This document shows positions 20,066 to 32,700 of a stretch of DNA of 64,000 nt, piece by piece. A program made the translations under genes and the position numbers. The first letter of the stretch is position 1. Each line of letters starts with the position of its first letter. Below the pieces are notes generated by a model, which was not told the origin of the DNA, did not search any database, and saw only the letters and a list, made by a program, of their open reading frames with translations. Source of the DNA: Bimuria novae-zelandiae CBS 107.79 (lineage: Eukaryota; Ascomycota; Dothideomycetes; Pleosporales; Didymosphaeriaceae); NCBI GenBank assembly GCA_010015655.1, contig ML976679.1, forward strand, positions 381,587 through 445,586, written 5' to 3'.

Positions 20066-22191
20066 CTGTGCCTCGGCAGTCAGTGCAACACGTTAGTCAA
20101 TGTAACACCCCAATAAGATCGCTCGGCCAGCAACATGAAGCTGCTGAGCCACCCACAATCAATATTATCACGAGATTTTCTGGATTTGGGGTCTCTGAGG
20201 CCTGTAGATAATTGCTAGCTACTTAGATTATCGATATCTACTTGGTGTTCTGATGATTCGGCCTCTGCGCGACTGTGAGGCGGATGCAACAGATAAGGCC
20301 TCATCAACATCTACAGCCTCACGCTGAAGCTGTTTTTTCTTAGTAGACTTACTAGGAGGCTTTAAAGCCTTCTTGTTTACTAATTTAGATATTTTAATCT
20401 ATTTTTAAAGTTAACTTTATGCCTTGCGGGCCTGTTACTTAAGGCGTTGCTCTATAGCCTTATTAGCCCTCTACTTTGCGCGTGCATCTCTAGCAGCTAC
20501 TTAAGTAACACGCCTCTCTTAGAGTAGCCTTATTTTAAACTACTAGCTAGCCTAACGTGCCTCTACTTACTTACGTTTTTAAAGCTATAGTTACTGCGCT
20601 TTAGTATCTTTTTCGTGTAGACGATCACGTGCCCGCTAAACGCGATAGGGTGACACGAAAATAGATCCCCCTTAATCCTTATAAGGCTAATTAAAAGGCA
20701 AAGGCCTACCTCGCTTTAAGCGTTTCTTTTAGATAGTTAGGGCCTTCCGTAGGCCCTAATTTTTATGCTCTGCAAGCTGTGCTCGTGCAGAGATTAAGTG
20801 TATAGTTCGACTTAGCTTTTTAGCCACATTACTAGCCCCTATATTAATATGAGCTTTTAGAAGCCTATTAATTTTCCTCCAATCTAATGCGCTAAGTACT
20901 AAGATTAAGCTTTCTTATAATTCTTGCTTAGGTACGTGATTGTTGTTAAACCGCTTAAGGATAACTTCTAGATGTAGAGGTAATAGGCTAGTAGCCTTAA
21001 AGGCCTGGAGTATTAATGGCTACCTTATAGTACTAACCTAGGCCTTCCAGAATAAGCTAAAGAAGTCCCTTTTAGCAATAGAGGCTATTCTTAGGCTATC
21101 TTGTAAGAAGGCTGATAGCTCGTTTAAATATACTGTTAATAGAGGCTTGAACATGCAGACATCTAAAGGCTGCAGCGTATAGGTCGAATGTGGTAGATAG
21201 ATAGCTAAGAGGATCTTATTACGATCGCAAAAGTCAATAAAATCCATAGTAACGTGAGATCCATGGCCATCGAGGATTAATAGTCGATATAATTGTCCAG
21301 CTTTTGACTTTGTGAGGCGATTAAACACCTATTAAAGCTATGCAAGGCCTATCTAATTATTCGTCTAGCTAAATTCTAATACGGTGATAAAGACTTAATA
21401 ATGTTAAGGGTTGAGGTCCTCTATCTAACTTGATTGTATATCTGTAGAGGTGGCCTGATAGATTAGAGCTGGATCTAGGGCAGATCCGTCGGCGCATATG
21501 CAAGCGATGATCGATATCCATTCACGGCTACCATCCTGAATAGCTTGCCTTACTGCCTTGCTCTCGTACAGAGGTCTATCAAAGATCCTCTTTGAGCGGG
21601 AGGTGATGCCGAGCAGGCAGCCTTTTTCGTCCATATTGTATATATGCTGAGTCTCGATCTGATACTAGCCAATCTTTTGCTGTAGAAGCTGAAAGTAGTC
21701 CTCATATTTGCCTAGGGAATCAGCTTTATGGCGATTGCTGTCGATGCCGGTCGTCTATCGTGATATCAAGGATTCAGGGTGGCGCCTCACAAAGCGATCA
21801 ACCCATGATAAGCTAACCTCCTTTTTGGCTATAGTAGAGGCAAAGCTTTGTATCATTTGCCGTGTAGGAGGAAGGCCACGTTCAGTAAGGCCTCTAATAT
21901 ATCGTAGGAGCTCTGATTCTTGCTGTGGGCTGAGATTTCGACGTGTAGAGTCGGTATCTGCACGCGCCTGCGTGACGCCTTGGTGCCGGCGCGTTAATGT
22001 AGAAAGTGCAACACCATATTCTTTTGCAATTTTTCTATATGAAAAAGATGCTCCTGGCTCTTGCGATTCGATTGCTGTAATTGCTGCCTTGATTGGATCT
22101 ATATTGGTGGGGATGCGGCGCGTGAAAGTTGGTACGTTGCATGGTGGGGTGTTGCATTGACTGACGTGTTGCACTGACTGCCGAGGCACGG
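20066..22191 (-). mobile_element. Pogo-type DNA transposon with CENP-B-like transposase (element E)
   Basis: Near-perfect 46-48-bp TIRs (right end CCGTGCCTCGGCAGTCAGTG...), 20066-20113 and 22144-22191, with TA on both sides. Mismatches are C/T. In each TIR CAGTCARTGCAACA occurs twice with 17-bp spacing. Length 2.13 kb, matching element F without its insert. Mutated moderately, with GC-normal patches at 21.04-21.33, 21.43-21.64 and 21.75-22.19 kb. Confidence 0.92.
20450..22185 (-). pseudogene. Pogo/DDE_1 transposase of element E
   Basis: Read leftwards. N-terminal psq/CENP-B-type helix-turn-helix (SYRKIAKEYGVALSTLTRRH; then SPQQESELLRYIRGLTERGL and a second HTH ending SLSWVDRFVRRHPESL). The DDE_1 core includes YNMDEKGCLLGI (near 21620), LILDGHGSHVTMDFIDFCDR (near 21260) and YLPHSTYTLQPLDVCMFKPL (near 21180). 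All three catalytic acids (Asp in MDE, Asp in LDGH, Asp in PLDV) are still present. Six or more TAG/TAA codons break the frame, and no in-frame ATG remains near the 5' end. Pogo-like transposases bind TIR repeats through the CENP-B-like domain and insert at TA. Confidence 0.85.
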
Positions 22192-22223
22192 TACAAGTTC
22201 CGCAACGCGCTCACAACACCTGG

Positions 22224-22393
22224 TGATCGGAAGAGAGAGCAAAAACGGTATTGATTGAAGCTACGAAAGAGTCTGACTATATACCTGTGAAACAGGAAAT
22301 CGCGCTAACCTAATCAGGAAAGGCGCGCACTCAGGTGGACGCTCAGGGAGCTCTATACTCCTCAGGCTGCTCCTCGGGCAGCTGCCTCGAACA
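22224..22393 (-). repeat. 3' LTR of copia element L
   Basis: 170 bp, reading TGTTCGAGGC...CCGATCA on the minus strand. Essentially free of RIP mutation. Its 22.4-kb end also encodes, by chance, the string CSRQLPEEQPEEYRAP, seen again in the other LTR. Confidence 0.92.
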
Positions 22394-23094
22394 CACCCCC
22401 CAGAGCGACCTGAGAGAAACACAGAAATGAGAGACCTTACTACATAAGACTTCCTAGATGATAGTAGCCTTTTGGAGACCAATTTGGGCAAGAAATCGAG
22501 CATGAAGGACTGCAGTTAGAGGTTTTATTAGGCCATTAACTGCCATATCGTTAGTGCTCGTATGCTTGACGAGTAGGCGTCCTTGTTGGACTTGCTCCTT
22601 AACGTAGTGGTAATAGATGTTGATGTGCTTAGTACGCTCGTGGTGACCGTGAGCGTGTAGCAGTTTGATAGCAGGCAGATTATCGTTATACAGCGTGATC
22701 TCATTGTCTTTGCTGCAGAGTCTAAGCTGAAACAGGAGACGACATAGCTATGTAGCTTCCTTTGCAGCGTATGTCATGGCGATTATCTTGGCTTTAGTCG
22801 TAGATGTCGTGACCATACTCTGCTAGCGTAACTTGTAACAGATAAATCCTTTAGCCATGTTAAAGTTATAGCTAAAGGTTAACTTATAATTTTTACTATT
22901 AGTAATGGCAGCGTTAGAGTAGCTAATAAAATTTTTAATAAATATATTAATTAATAGCTTACTTAGCTAATCCTAGCACTTAATAACTAGGTCCTTATAA
23001 GCATTAACATAGTTAATAATTTAAAAGGTGTAGGCGTATTACTCGTTTATAAGATTACTTATAAAATATATAAAAAATTTAATATAGAAGGTAA
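22394..23094 (-). pseudogene. Copia RNase H fragment of element L
   Basis: Minus-strand translation gives the classic copia RNase H end: YSNAAITNSKNYKLTF, STTKAKIIAMTYAAKEAT, DNLPAIKLL, ERTKHINIYYHYVKEQVQQG, then TSTNDMAVNGLIKPL. In active elements the first block reads YxDADWA..DRRST, so its aspartate is Asn or lost here. From about 22830 leftwards the sequence is nearly unmutated; to the right RIP increases. Element H interrupts at 23095. Confidence 0.85.
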
Positions 23095-23096
23095 TA

Positions 23097-24947
23097 ACGT
23101 ATCCGGCAAGCGAGCTGCGCAGGCAAGCGAGCTGCATACCCCACCAACTTTTTACACCTTTATAGCAACCTACCTTAACAACACAATAAGATAATAGTAT
23201 ATAATTACTATTCTAGATTAAGTAGTATTTATAATACGCTTTATATACGTTCGCGCGTTATATTTAGTCTTTTTATAGTAGCTATAGCGCGTTAAAGCCT
23301 ACTAATTAGCACCTAATCGCGCCTTACTTTAACGTATTTTACCCTCTACCTACTACTTTATATCCTTTTAAGTAATAATTTCCTTTAATTCTATCTTTAT
23401 TAAGGTGTCTTACTACTATATCAGCTTCTTTTTTTACTTTCTACGTATTATAGTAGCCTTATTAGCCTTTTTAAGCCTCGCGATCCGATCGCGCGTAAGC
23501 ATGCTTTTATAAGCTATTACTTTAGTACCCTTTTTAAGCTAATTAAGCGCTATAATAATAAAAGCAAGTAATAAGCTTTTATATTTTTAAATCTTATTAT
23601 AAATTAATATTAATTAAGCCTCTAGCTTGCGGGCGTTACTTAGTGTTTTAGCTTTTTAGAGGGTAACTTTTAGTAGAGACGGCGTTAGCGTACAAAGCTT
23701 AATATTAAGCTTTAATATTACTACCTTTAGGTTATATAAAACTAGGCTAGCGCCTCGAAAGCTTGCGCAGATATTCTCCTTTATAATTAATTACTTATAG
23801 GCTACGTAGAAGGCTAGTAGGAACTTTAGCTTTATAATATAGCTAATATAGTTACGTATTAGACTCTTAATCTAGTAGCTATACGTGCGCTTTAACGGCG
23901 AGAAGTAGCTAATATTAAGTAGCTATAAAAATATAATAAATATAGTAGTATATAAAAAGTAATAATATTCTTCTTCTTGCAGAGCTCTTAAAATTTAAGC
24001 AAGTTATAGCTTTTATAACTATTAAGTATAAGTAGCTAGCGCGCGCCTACCCTACGCTCTACTATATACTTAATAAAGTGCTTTAGCTACTCTACTTTAA
24101 GCTTATTAGTAGTCTAGCTATTATTACTAATAGCGAAAGCCTAGTCACGTGGTATATTATCATCTTAGTACTAGATAGAGAGGTAATACTAGCTAAAGAA
24201 GATAATAAAGGGCGGGATTGCCTAGCTAGTAGCGCTAATTTTATAGATTACTATAGTCTACCTATAATTACCTAGCTAGATAGCCTTTAGTCTACCCTAT
24301 CTCTTTAAGCTTATAATAATAAGCTACGCTAATATCTTGCCTATTATAAAGCTAGTCTTATTAAAGTTATAGGTATCCTAATTATAGATACTATAGATAG
24401 CTTTAGTACGCGCTATAAGGTTAAACTATGCCTTAATAGCTTCTAGATCCTTATATAGAGCTCACTATTAATTATATAGCTAATTAAATCGTGTAGTAAG
24501 TTAGTCTATTCGCTTGACAAAGTTGCGTGGCCACTTTTCGCCAACTTTGCCAGTGCCTCGCTTAGCGAGTAGCTTATCTGCCATATCTCGCATAGCACCT
24601 AGCGTGGGCGGAAATCCTCGCGAATCTAGGTTAAGTATATGCCTAATAATTACCTCCTCTTCTAGCTTAGTAAGCTTCTTTAAGCTAGGCTTATAATTAC
24701 GTTGTGTAGTAATTCTAGCGCATTAACTACGTAGTGTACTTTTAGGAACTCTATAAATAGTAGTAGCGCGTCTTCTACTTTAAATTTAATTTTAGTTAAT
24801 AGCTAAGATAACAAGGAGAATATTAGCTTTGTTATAGGTTAATTAAGAAGTAGTTAGTTAAGCTATTATAGTTAAAAGGTAATATATTACGAAAAGTTAG
24901 TAGGGTGTGCAGCTCGCTTACCTGCGCAGCTCGCTTGCCGGACACGT
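23097..24947 (-). mobile_element. Fot1-like DNA transposon inside copia L (element H)
   Basis: 45-bp TIRs (ACGTATCCGGCAAGCGAGCT... / ACGTGTCCGGCAAGCG...), 23097-23141 and 24903-24947, with TA on both sides. GGCAAGCGAGCTGC occurs twice per TIR, 17 bp apart. Length 1.85 kb is standard for Fot1. Transposase is on the minus strand: LTKLEEEVIIRHILNLDSRG and TLGAMRDMADKLLAKRG (CENP-B-type region, 24510-24690, little mutated). The catalytic part left of 24.4 kb is heavily RIP-mutated, for example VINSCKSYN where family members have an aspartate and histidines. Confidence 0.92.
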
Positions 24948-24949
24948 TA

Positions 24950-25209
24950 TTAGCGTAGAGCTAAATAGTAGGATAAAGTAATTTACTAATAATTAATTAA
25001 TACTTGCTAAGAAGATTCTTATTATAAATATTAAAGCTGTTAGATGGTATGATAAGTAGATGTTGATGTAACTTGATAGTATTTATTGTTTTTTTTTTGT
25101 ATTCTCCACTGTGTTTAGTTGGTTTCGGATATTTTGCTAGTGTGCTAAGCCAAGTGGTCCCTGCTCGATTGTACAGATCTGACCTCACCGCAGCTTATTT
25201 TATCTGACA
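24950..25209. other. Unassigned segment between elements H and N
   Basis: Half AT-rich, half (25050-25209) normal-complexity sequence without recognisable coding. It could be copia DNA, or part of an LTR of gypsy N, but no second copy was found in the window. Confidence 0.35.
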
Positions 25210-28200
25210 CACCCCTTTAGCTTGGAAACTCTTCAAGCTGGCACTTATGTAATTATAAGGTCTTTAAGTTACTCTTAAATCTCTTTAAGAGGCACAGTAT
25301 TTATTACCTCCTTGGTCTCTACATTAACTAATCTAAGGGAAGAAGATAGTGAAGCTTTCTTAGAAAAGACTTAGTAATAGCTTTAAGAGAAGAATAGAGA
25401 AGGACACTTTAAACCTATAGAGCTATTAATAAAGAAAATGTCTTTTTTAGACCTAGGCTTAGACGGGAAAACGCCTTTAAAGAAATAAATGTTACTAATA
25501 GTTAAGTATTAATTAAGCTACTAGTATAGCTTAAAAGAATATAAATAAAAGCTATGCTGGACTTAGGAGCACAGGAAAGTTTTATATTAAAAAAGCACTT
25601 AATAGAGTAGGACTCTATAAGCGTAAGAAGGCTATACCCTATACTATCTATATTATAAATAGATAACTAATGCCTAGCAAAGCAATAATTAAATATAAGG
25701 TTAAAACTACCCTTACGATCTATAGACACTAGGAATTAATTACCCTTAACATTATTAAGGAAGCTAATCACGGTATAATTTTAGAAATACCCTAGTTAAG
25801 AAAGCATAATCTTATAATTAACTAGAAAAAGAAAAAGCTGTCCTTTAAGCGCTGTAACTATGCATTATAAGTAAAACCTACGTATTAATAGAATATAATA
25901 GTAGATAAAAAAGCTATTAATAATATAGTCTCGCGACTAAAAGTTAATAAATACAAACCTAACTTAGTAAACGCTAGTAGGAGCTACTAGGTTATAAAGT
26001 ATAAGTATAAAGAGAATATTACACCTCTTAATATCCCTAATAAATATAAAAAATAGAGTTATTTATTTTAGAAAGAGAAAGGAGTAAAAGCCCTTCTTAA
26101 GCATGTATACTAAGAGTATTGTATTATTCTTAAAGAAGGAAAAACGCCGTCCTTTAGACTACTATATAGATAGAGCGAAAAGGAACTCTAATAGACACGC
26201 AAATTCCTAAAGAAAGCCCTTAAAAGAAATAAATACGTAAATTAGAATTACTAGCTATATTACCCTTAATATTTATTATAAAAAAGGATGGTACACAACG
26301 TCTATGCATTAACTATAAAAAGCCAAATAATATAATAATTAAGAATAGATACCTACTACTAAATATATAAGAATCTCGAGATATACTAGGACGAGCAAGA
26401 ATATTTACATAATTTAACCTATAAGATAGGTACTACCTTATATAAATAGTAGTAGGTGATAAGTAGAAGATAGCCTTTTAAACTAGATATAGACTATTTA
26501 AGTACTAAGTTATGCCCTTTGGACTCACGAATGCGCTAGGAATATTTTAAGTAATAATTAATAATATACTAAAAAACTACCTTAATATATTTATAGTTAC
26601 TTACCTCGACAACATCCTAATATTCTCTAAGCGAGAAAAAGACTATATATAATATATATAAATAGTACTATAAGCGCTAGACAGCGCTAACCAATAATTA
26701 AAACTTAAGAAATATAAATTTTATATTATAGAACTAGAGTGTTTAGGATATATTATTAACACTAAAGGCATTAAAGTATGCCCTTTAAAAATTAAGGAAG
26801 TAAGGAAGTGGAAATTACTTATTAACCTTAAGAAATTATAAGTCTTCCTTAGATTTACTAGATTTAATAGATAATTTATCACGGACTACTTAAGGATTGC
26901 ACTACTACTTATAAACCTTATAAAGAAAGATAGACCCGTTAACTAAATAAAGGAATATAAACAGGTATTTAGGATACTATAAGAAGCATGTATTACACCA
27001 CTAGTCCTTATGCATTTTTAGAGTAACAAGCTATTACGTATTAAAATAGATATAAGCGACTTGGCGGTTAGAGCATACGCAAAGTAAGAGAAGAATTATA
27101 AATAGCACCTAATTATATATTATACGTATAAGTTTACACTAGAAGAGTTATAGTACAAAGTATATAATAAAGAACTACTAGTAATAGTAAAAGCTATAAA
27201 ATACTAGATGATCTATGCACACAGCTGCTTAGAACTTATAATCTTTATAGACTATAAGAACCTTACACGCTTTATAACTATAAAAGAACTAACCTAATAA
27301 TAAGTAAAATAGTTAGAGACACTAGGATAGTATAAATTTAAAATTATATACACCCTAGGCGAAGAAAACAGACGAGCAGACGCCCTTAGTAAAATATATA
27401 ATAAAAGAGAAAAAGTTAAGATATACTCTATAATACTAAAATAAAACTTTAACAGTTCTCTAAAACTAATAACTAAACTTAATTAACTCCTTGTACTCAC
27501 ACAGAAAGTACCTAAGAAACTACGAATAGAAATTATATAATAATACCACGATAACCTAGTGTATAGACACCTAGGTATTAAAAAGACAATAGAACTTATC
27601 CAGCAAAACTACAGCTTTAAAGGAATTAAAGAAGTAGTAACTATATATATCCGTAAATGCGCAGATTGCCAGCGCAATAAACACGCAATATATCTTAAGT
27701 ACGGAGAGATATAAGTAATCTAAATCCTTATTACACTATAGAAAGACATCGCTAAGACTTTATTATAAGATTACTAAGATTAAAGGATCCCGTAACAGGA
27801 ATTAATTATAACATAATACTAAATATTATCTATTAATTTACTAAATACGTAGAATAACTACTATATTAAAAGATAACTATAGTAAAAGAACTCGCATTCC
27901 TTATTCTAGATTAACTTATATAACACTATAGTATTCTAAAGATAATTATTAGCGATAGAGACAAGCTCTATACCTTAAATAATTAGATAACACTTATAGC
28001 ATTTATTAGCACGAAACGAAAACTATTAATAGAATATTATTTACAAACCAACAGACAGACAGAACGTACGAATTAGGCAATTAAAACGTACCTACGCATC
28101 TACTGTAATAACCAGAAAAATAACTAGATTTCTTTATTACCTATGGCACAGCTGGCATATAACAACAAGATATTAGTAGCAACAGGATTTACACTATTCT

Positions 28201-28870
28201 ATATAAACCACGAAAGATACTTATATCTCTTTAATTAAACACTTCCTACAGTAGTTAAGATAGAAGAAGTAATAAATATAGTAAAAACTATAAAGAAAAC
28301 ATATGCATAACTCTAAGAGAATTTTAAAAAAGCTTAATAGTAAAGTATTTCTTATATAAACTAAAAAAGAAAAACGGTACCTTAGCTAAAGAAGGGGGAT
28401 AAAGCATATCTACTTATAAAGAATTTTTAAACCTAAAAGAAAAAGTATAAGAAACTAGACTACGTTAAAATTAGACTATTTTTTATTATTAAATAAGTAT
28501 TACTAATTAACTACTAATTAGAACTACCGCTAGACGCAAAAATATATCTAGTATTTTATATAAACTAACTTAAACCTATAGACCCTAAGATACTAGTTAA
28601 GATAACCTTCTATTACTAGCTAGAGGAAGAAAACAAATTTAAAGTTAAAATACTTTTATAATATAAAAAAGTTAGATAAGAAGACTTTTAAAATAATAAG
28701 TTCTTATAAAAGTAGTTAGTGAAGTATAAAGGATACTTATACTTAGAAAATACTTAAAAACCTAAATTAGAACTTCGCAAGAATTGCTAATAACTTTTAA
28801 AAAAGGCACGAAATAAGATCTATAACTACTACTACTATACTAAAATAACCTGAGAAAGCTTTAAAAGAAA
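25210..28870 (+). mobile_element. Partial Ty3/gypsy chromovirus (element N), RIP-mutated
   Basis: Plus-strand pol in the gypsy order: aspartic protease near 25545 (MLDLGAQESFIL), reverse transcriptase 26280-26640 with VMPFGLTNALGIF and TYLDNILIFS, RNase H near 27040, and an integrase zinc finger near 27650 (CADCQRNKH). An integrase core follows and then a chromodomain-like end (VKYKGYLYLENT near 28720). The RT active site YLDD is YLDN, a G-to-A change. There are dozens of TAA/TAG codons. No gag and no LTR pair could be found, so both ends are approximate and the copy is probably truncated. It differs in sequence from gypsy O. Confidence 0.8.
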
Positions 28871-28949
28871 AGAAACTTATAATATAATAATATTTAAAGA
28901 AAATACTATATAGCAGAAGAAGAAGGCTTTAACTAGATAATAGACTAGT

Positions 28950-29265
28950 TTATTACCTTAGCACCCAAAGTAGCGTCTAGATTAACTAACACTACCGCTT
29001 AAGCTAGTTCCTTATAAACCTCTAGAGCTTCTAACTTATCCACAGTAGACATACTACGATTAAATAACTCTTATTTTTTAACGTAATTTCTTATACTAAT
29101 CGCGTAAACGCGCTATCTTCTCTCGTGCTAAACGAGCGCGCAGGAGCGCTGTATAAGCAAGCTCTTCTTTTACCTAAAGTTTTACCTCCTCCTTAGCCTC
29201 TAACTTTTCTAATCTTTCTAACTTAGTATTAATCTTTAAATAATCTAGTAAAGAAATATCCTCTA
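28950..29265 (-). pseudogene. Coiled-coil ORF remnant, antisense, unknown
   Basis: Minus strand reads LDYLKINTKLERLEKLEAKE, then ELAYTALLRARLAREKIARL and, in a shifted frame, MSTVDKLEALEVYKEL. This charged coiled coil resembles short leucine-zipper-like ORFs often met in fungal repeat DNA. Gypsy O inserted into it; joining the flanks across O keeps the frame (KYKLEDISLLDY). Whether it belongs to N, to L or to another element is unresolved. Confidence 0.4.
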
Positions 29266-29740
29266 TATTACGAGCTCAGGAAACCTGGATAGTGACACAA
29301 CTACAGACAAGGATAAATAGGGGGAGGTAGATAAGGTTATGCTATAACTAGCCCGTAAGGACTCGCGGGGTCGCTTATATTAGCTAGGGTTACGTAACCC
29401 TAATCTAGTAATAGCTCTGGATTAAGGTAATCTGCTAAAAGTCTCGAACTAAGGTGATCCGCCAAGGGGGCCGGATCACCCAGAGACAGAGGAAAAAATA
29501 GACTAGTATATAGTATAATAGTTCTCCTATGTTGTTTACTCTTCGTAGTTAACTTACATATCTTCTATGCGGGTATATTCTCTTATATAAACTAATAATT
29601 ATTTTATTTTATTATAAAATAAAATTATTTAGCCTCGCGCTAAGTATCGCATTAATATATACTATTAAATAATTTATAAAATACTATAATACTTTACTAC
29701 CTTAACCTAAATTAAAATAAGGTGTAAGAGCCTTATAACA
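29266..29740 (+). repeat. 5' LTR of gypsy O
   Basis: 475 bp, TATTACGAGCTC...CCTTATAACA. The first dinucleotide is TA instead of the expected TG, itself RIP-like. Contains the GC-normal stretch GGTGATCCGCCAAGGGGGCC. Confidence 0.93.
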
Positions 29741-32700
29741 CTTTAACTACCCTATAGTATAATAGTAGGACCTAGTTTAATAATTATAGCCCTAGCGCCT
29801 AAAGAAAAGACGCTATAAAAAATAGTTACTAAATAAGTAGCTTAGATAGCCTAGCTATAAGAAATTATTAATTATATAGGTAAGAAGATAAGCCTCTAGG
29901 AGAATATAAAGTCTTAACTAAAAGTCTTAAAGCCTAAACCCTATACTAGGAAAGGTCACCTAAGAACGTTTTTAATATAGATAAAACTATTTATCTACTA
30001 TAACTTAGGAAAGTTTAAAATAGAATAAGACAAGATCCCTATTACCTATATAAATATATAAGATAAGATAGCTATATAAGTAAGACTAATAATTAATAAC
30101 TTCCTTAAGAATGGCAAACTAGAAGATTATAACTTAAATACTACTAAAGACGCCTTTAAGGACTAGGAGTCTTTTTATAAAACTGTAAAAAGAATATTTA
30201 GTATAATTAATAAGAAATATTAGGCTAAAATATGTCTCTAACGCCTACGCTAAGAAAAATTAGTAGTACTTTATACTTTAGAGTTTAAGTAAATAGTAGT
30301 AGAACTTAATAAATAAGAAGAGGCCCTACTTATAATTACCTACTATAATAGACTAAAGGAAATAGTTAAGGACAAACTAGTTTATTAAGGAAAAGTAAAT
30401 AATCTAAAAGAGATTATAAATAATGCTATTAAGGTAGATAATCGCCTGTATAAGCGCAAGCTGGAGAAGCAGTACGGCACTTAACTACTCTCTAGAAAAG
30501 AAACTAGCACCCAACACTTGGGAAGAGACCGGGACGGAGACGTTATCATGGCTGATAAAGCCCAATAGTACAAAAAGAAGAACGGCAAGGGAAAGCAGCC
30601 GCACAAACCTAAGAAGGGCTACTAGGGCGGAAGCGGCATCTCGCAGGAAGAGCGAGAACGGAGGTTTAAGGACAAAGCCTGCCTCCGATGCGGCAAACAA
30701 GGCCACTTCGCCAGGGATTACGAAGGTCAGGAGACCAAGGTCAATATAACCAACCTCCTACAAGTGGCCATGGCCACCCTCACGCCAGCAGAGGCGACGA
30801 GGTGGATCTCACGCAGGAGATCCCAGAACTAGTAGAATAGGAAGAGGAACGGAAGATCCTCCAAGAATACCAGATCTTCTAATAACTGGTAGATAACACC
30901 TGTTGGATGTGTAGTAGCATACTGCACCGCTCGTCTCAGTGCGAGGCAAAGGTGGTCGTCCAAGGACCACATGCTTGGGACGCCTATTGGCTTGCAGAGA
31001 AGCTACAGGGACCTCCAAAGCATCACTTACGCCAGATTACGATATTAGAACGACATGAATATGCCATATAGTGGCAATGCACGCGAAAAGGATACTAATA
31101 GCACTTTAAGGCTAAAGTTAAGGCCTCTTATTTCCTAAAAGGCTTAAAGTATTATAGACTAAAAAAGAGCTAGTGTAGCATACCTAATAACTACTATAAG
31201 CGCTTTTTAGTCTATTAGGCTAAGCACTATAAGTAAAATAATTAGCACTAATATTTTAATATTACTTATAAGCTATATAAATAATAAAAGTTTAAGATAG
31301 GCTAGTTTCCTCAGGGCCTAGATCCTCGCGATACTAATATAATAATAGGAAGTAAATAGCTAGAAAAAGATATAAAATATATATTAATTAGATAAAACTA
31401 ATGCAACCTATAGTGCTTCGCATATTTAAGCCTATAAAAAGAGGTAGCTATTTTTAATAGCTACCTAGAATATAATGCACTAGCCTAGAATAAGTGCCTT
31501 ATTCTAAATTATCCCTAACATGGGATACTAAGAGTATACGAATCTAATAGGATTAGATAAACCTATACACTATATTAATAATAATATAAATAGTATAGAA
31601 TTAAGCAGGCCTTAAGGCTAGCCTAACGTAAAGATTAAATCTAAGAGGTAAAGGCCTTCTAGGAGGTCTAAAATAAGTCTAAGGACTTTAAAAACTAGAT
31701 TATTACTAGGTAACGAGCCACACTAGTAATAGTGTAATTATTATAGTTTATTAAGTAGACACTCGCTAAGTTAAAAAATACTTAATTAAGGATATTATAG
31801 TGCACGGGTATTATATTATAGTACTTATTAACCTAAGGGCAAACGCGTGTCTAATTACCCTGTAAGTAGTTAAGAAATATAATATACTATATTATAATAA
31901 GAAAGTACTACTATATATAAGACTTGCGGATAAGACCTAATTGCAAGAATATAGTAATAGTTAGTTACGCCTTAAAACAGCGCTAGTATAAGTTAATATA
32001 AAAGGCCTAGAGCGCTAACACGTTTTTGCTATTATAAAGATAGGAGACATTAAAACTATTATTAGATATAAATAGCTAGAATAATATAATTTATAAATAA
32101 ATTAGATTAAACGAATAATCCTTCTTTAGAATCTACTAGTAATAGCTTAAGTAAGCCCTGGCAAAAGGTAGACCCCCTAGGAACCTTAAAAAAGAAAGGG
32201 AAACTAATTATTTAAAATATAAAAAATATTAGTTTATAAGATAAATAGGATTTTAAAACAACAACTAGAATAGGTGCACTATATATAGGTCTAAAAGGCT
32301 AAAATAGTCTTAGATAACCTAAGTCTACTAAAGGAATATAAGGAATTCGTAGACTTATTTAAGGAATACAACAAGACTGTCCTGCCTAAATATAAGGAGT
32401 AGAATCACGAGATACTACTAGTAGAAAAAGCTAAACTATAGCTAAAACGCCTAAGGCCCCTTACCTATAAATAAGAGAAAGAGTTAAAAGAGCTAATATA
32501 GAAGAACCTGCGCTTAGAGAAGTAAAGACTTAGTTAGAGCTTTATAGCCTTATCTATACTCTTTATTTACAAGAAAGACAATAGACTATAACTTTATATA
32601 AATTATAAATAGCTAAACGCTATAACTATAAAAAACTACTATTTATTACTATTAATAATAAAGCTTATAGATTAACTCTAAGGAGCTAAGTAGTTTACGA

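Noticed and set aside
24514..24696. 60-codon plus-strand ORF
   Set aside because: The opposite strand encodes the conserved CENP-B-type region of the Fot1 transposase of element H.
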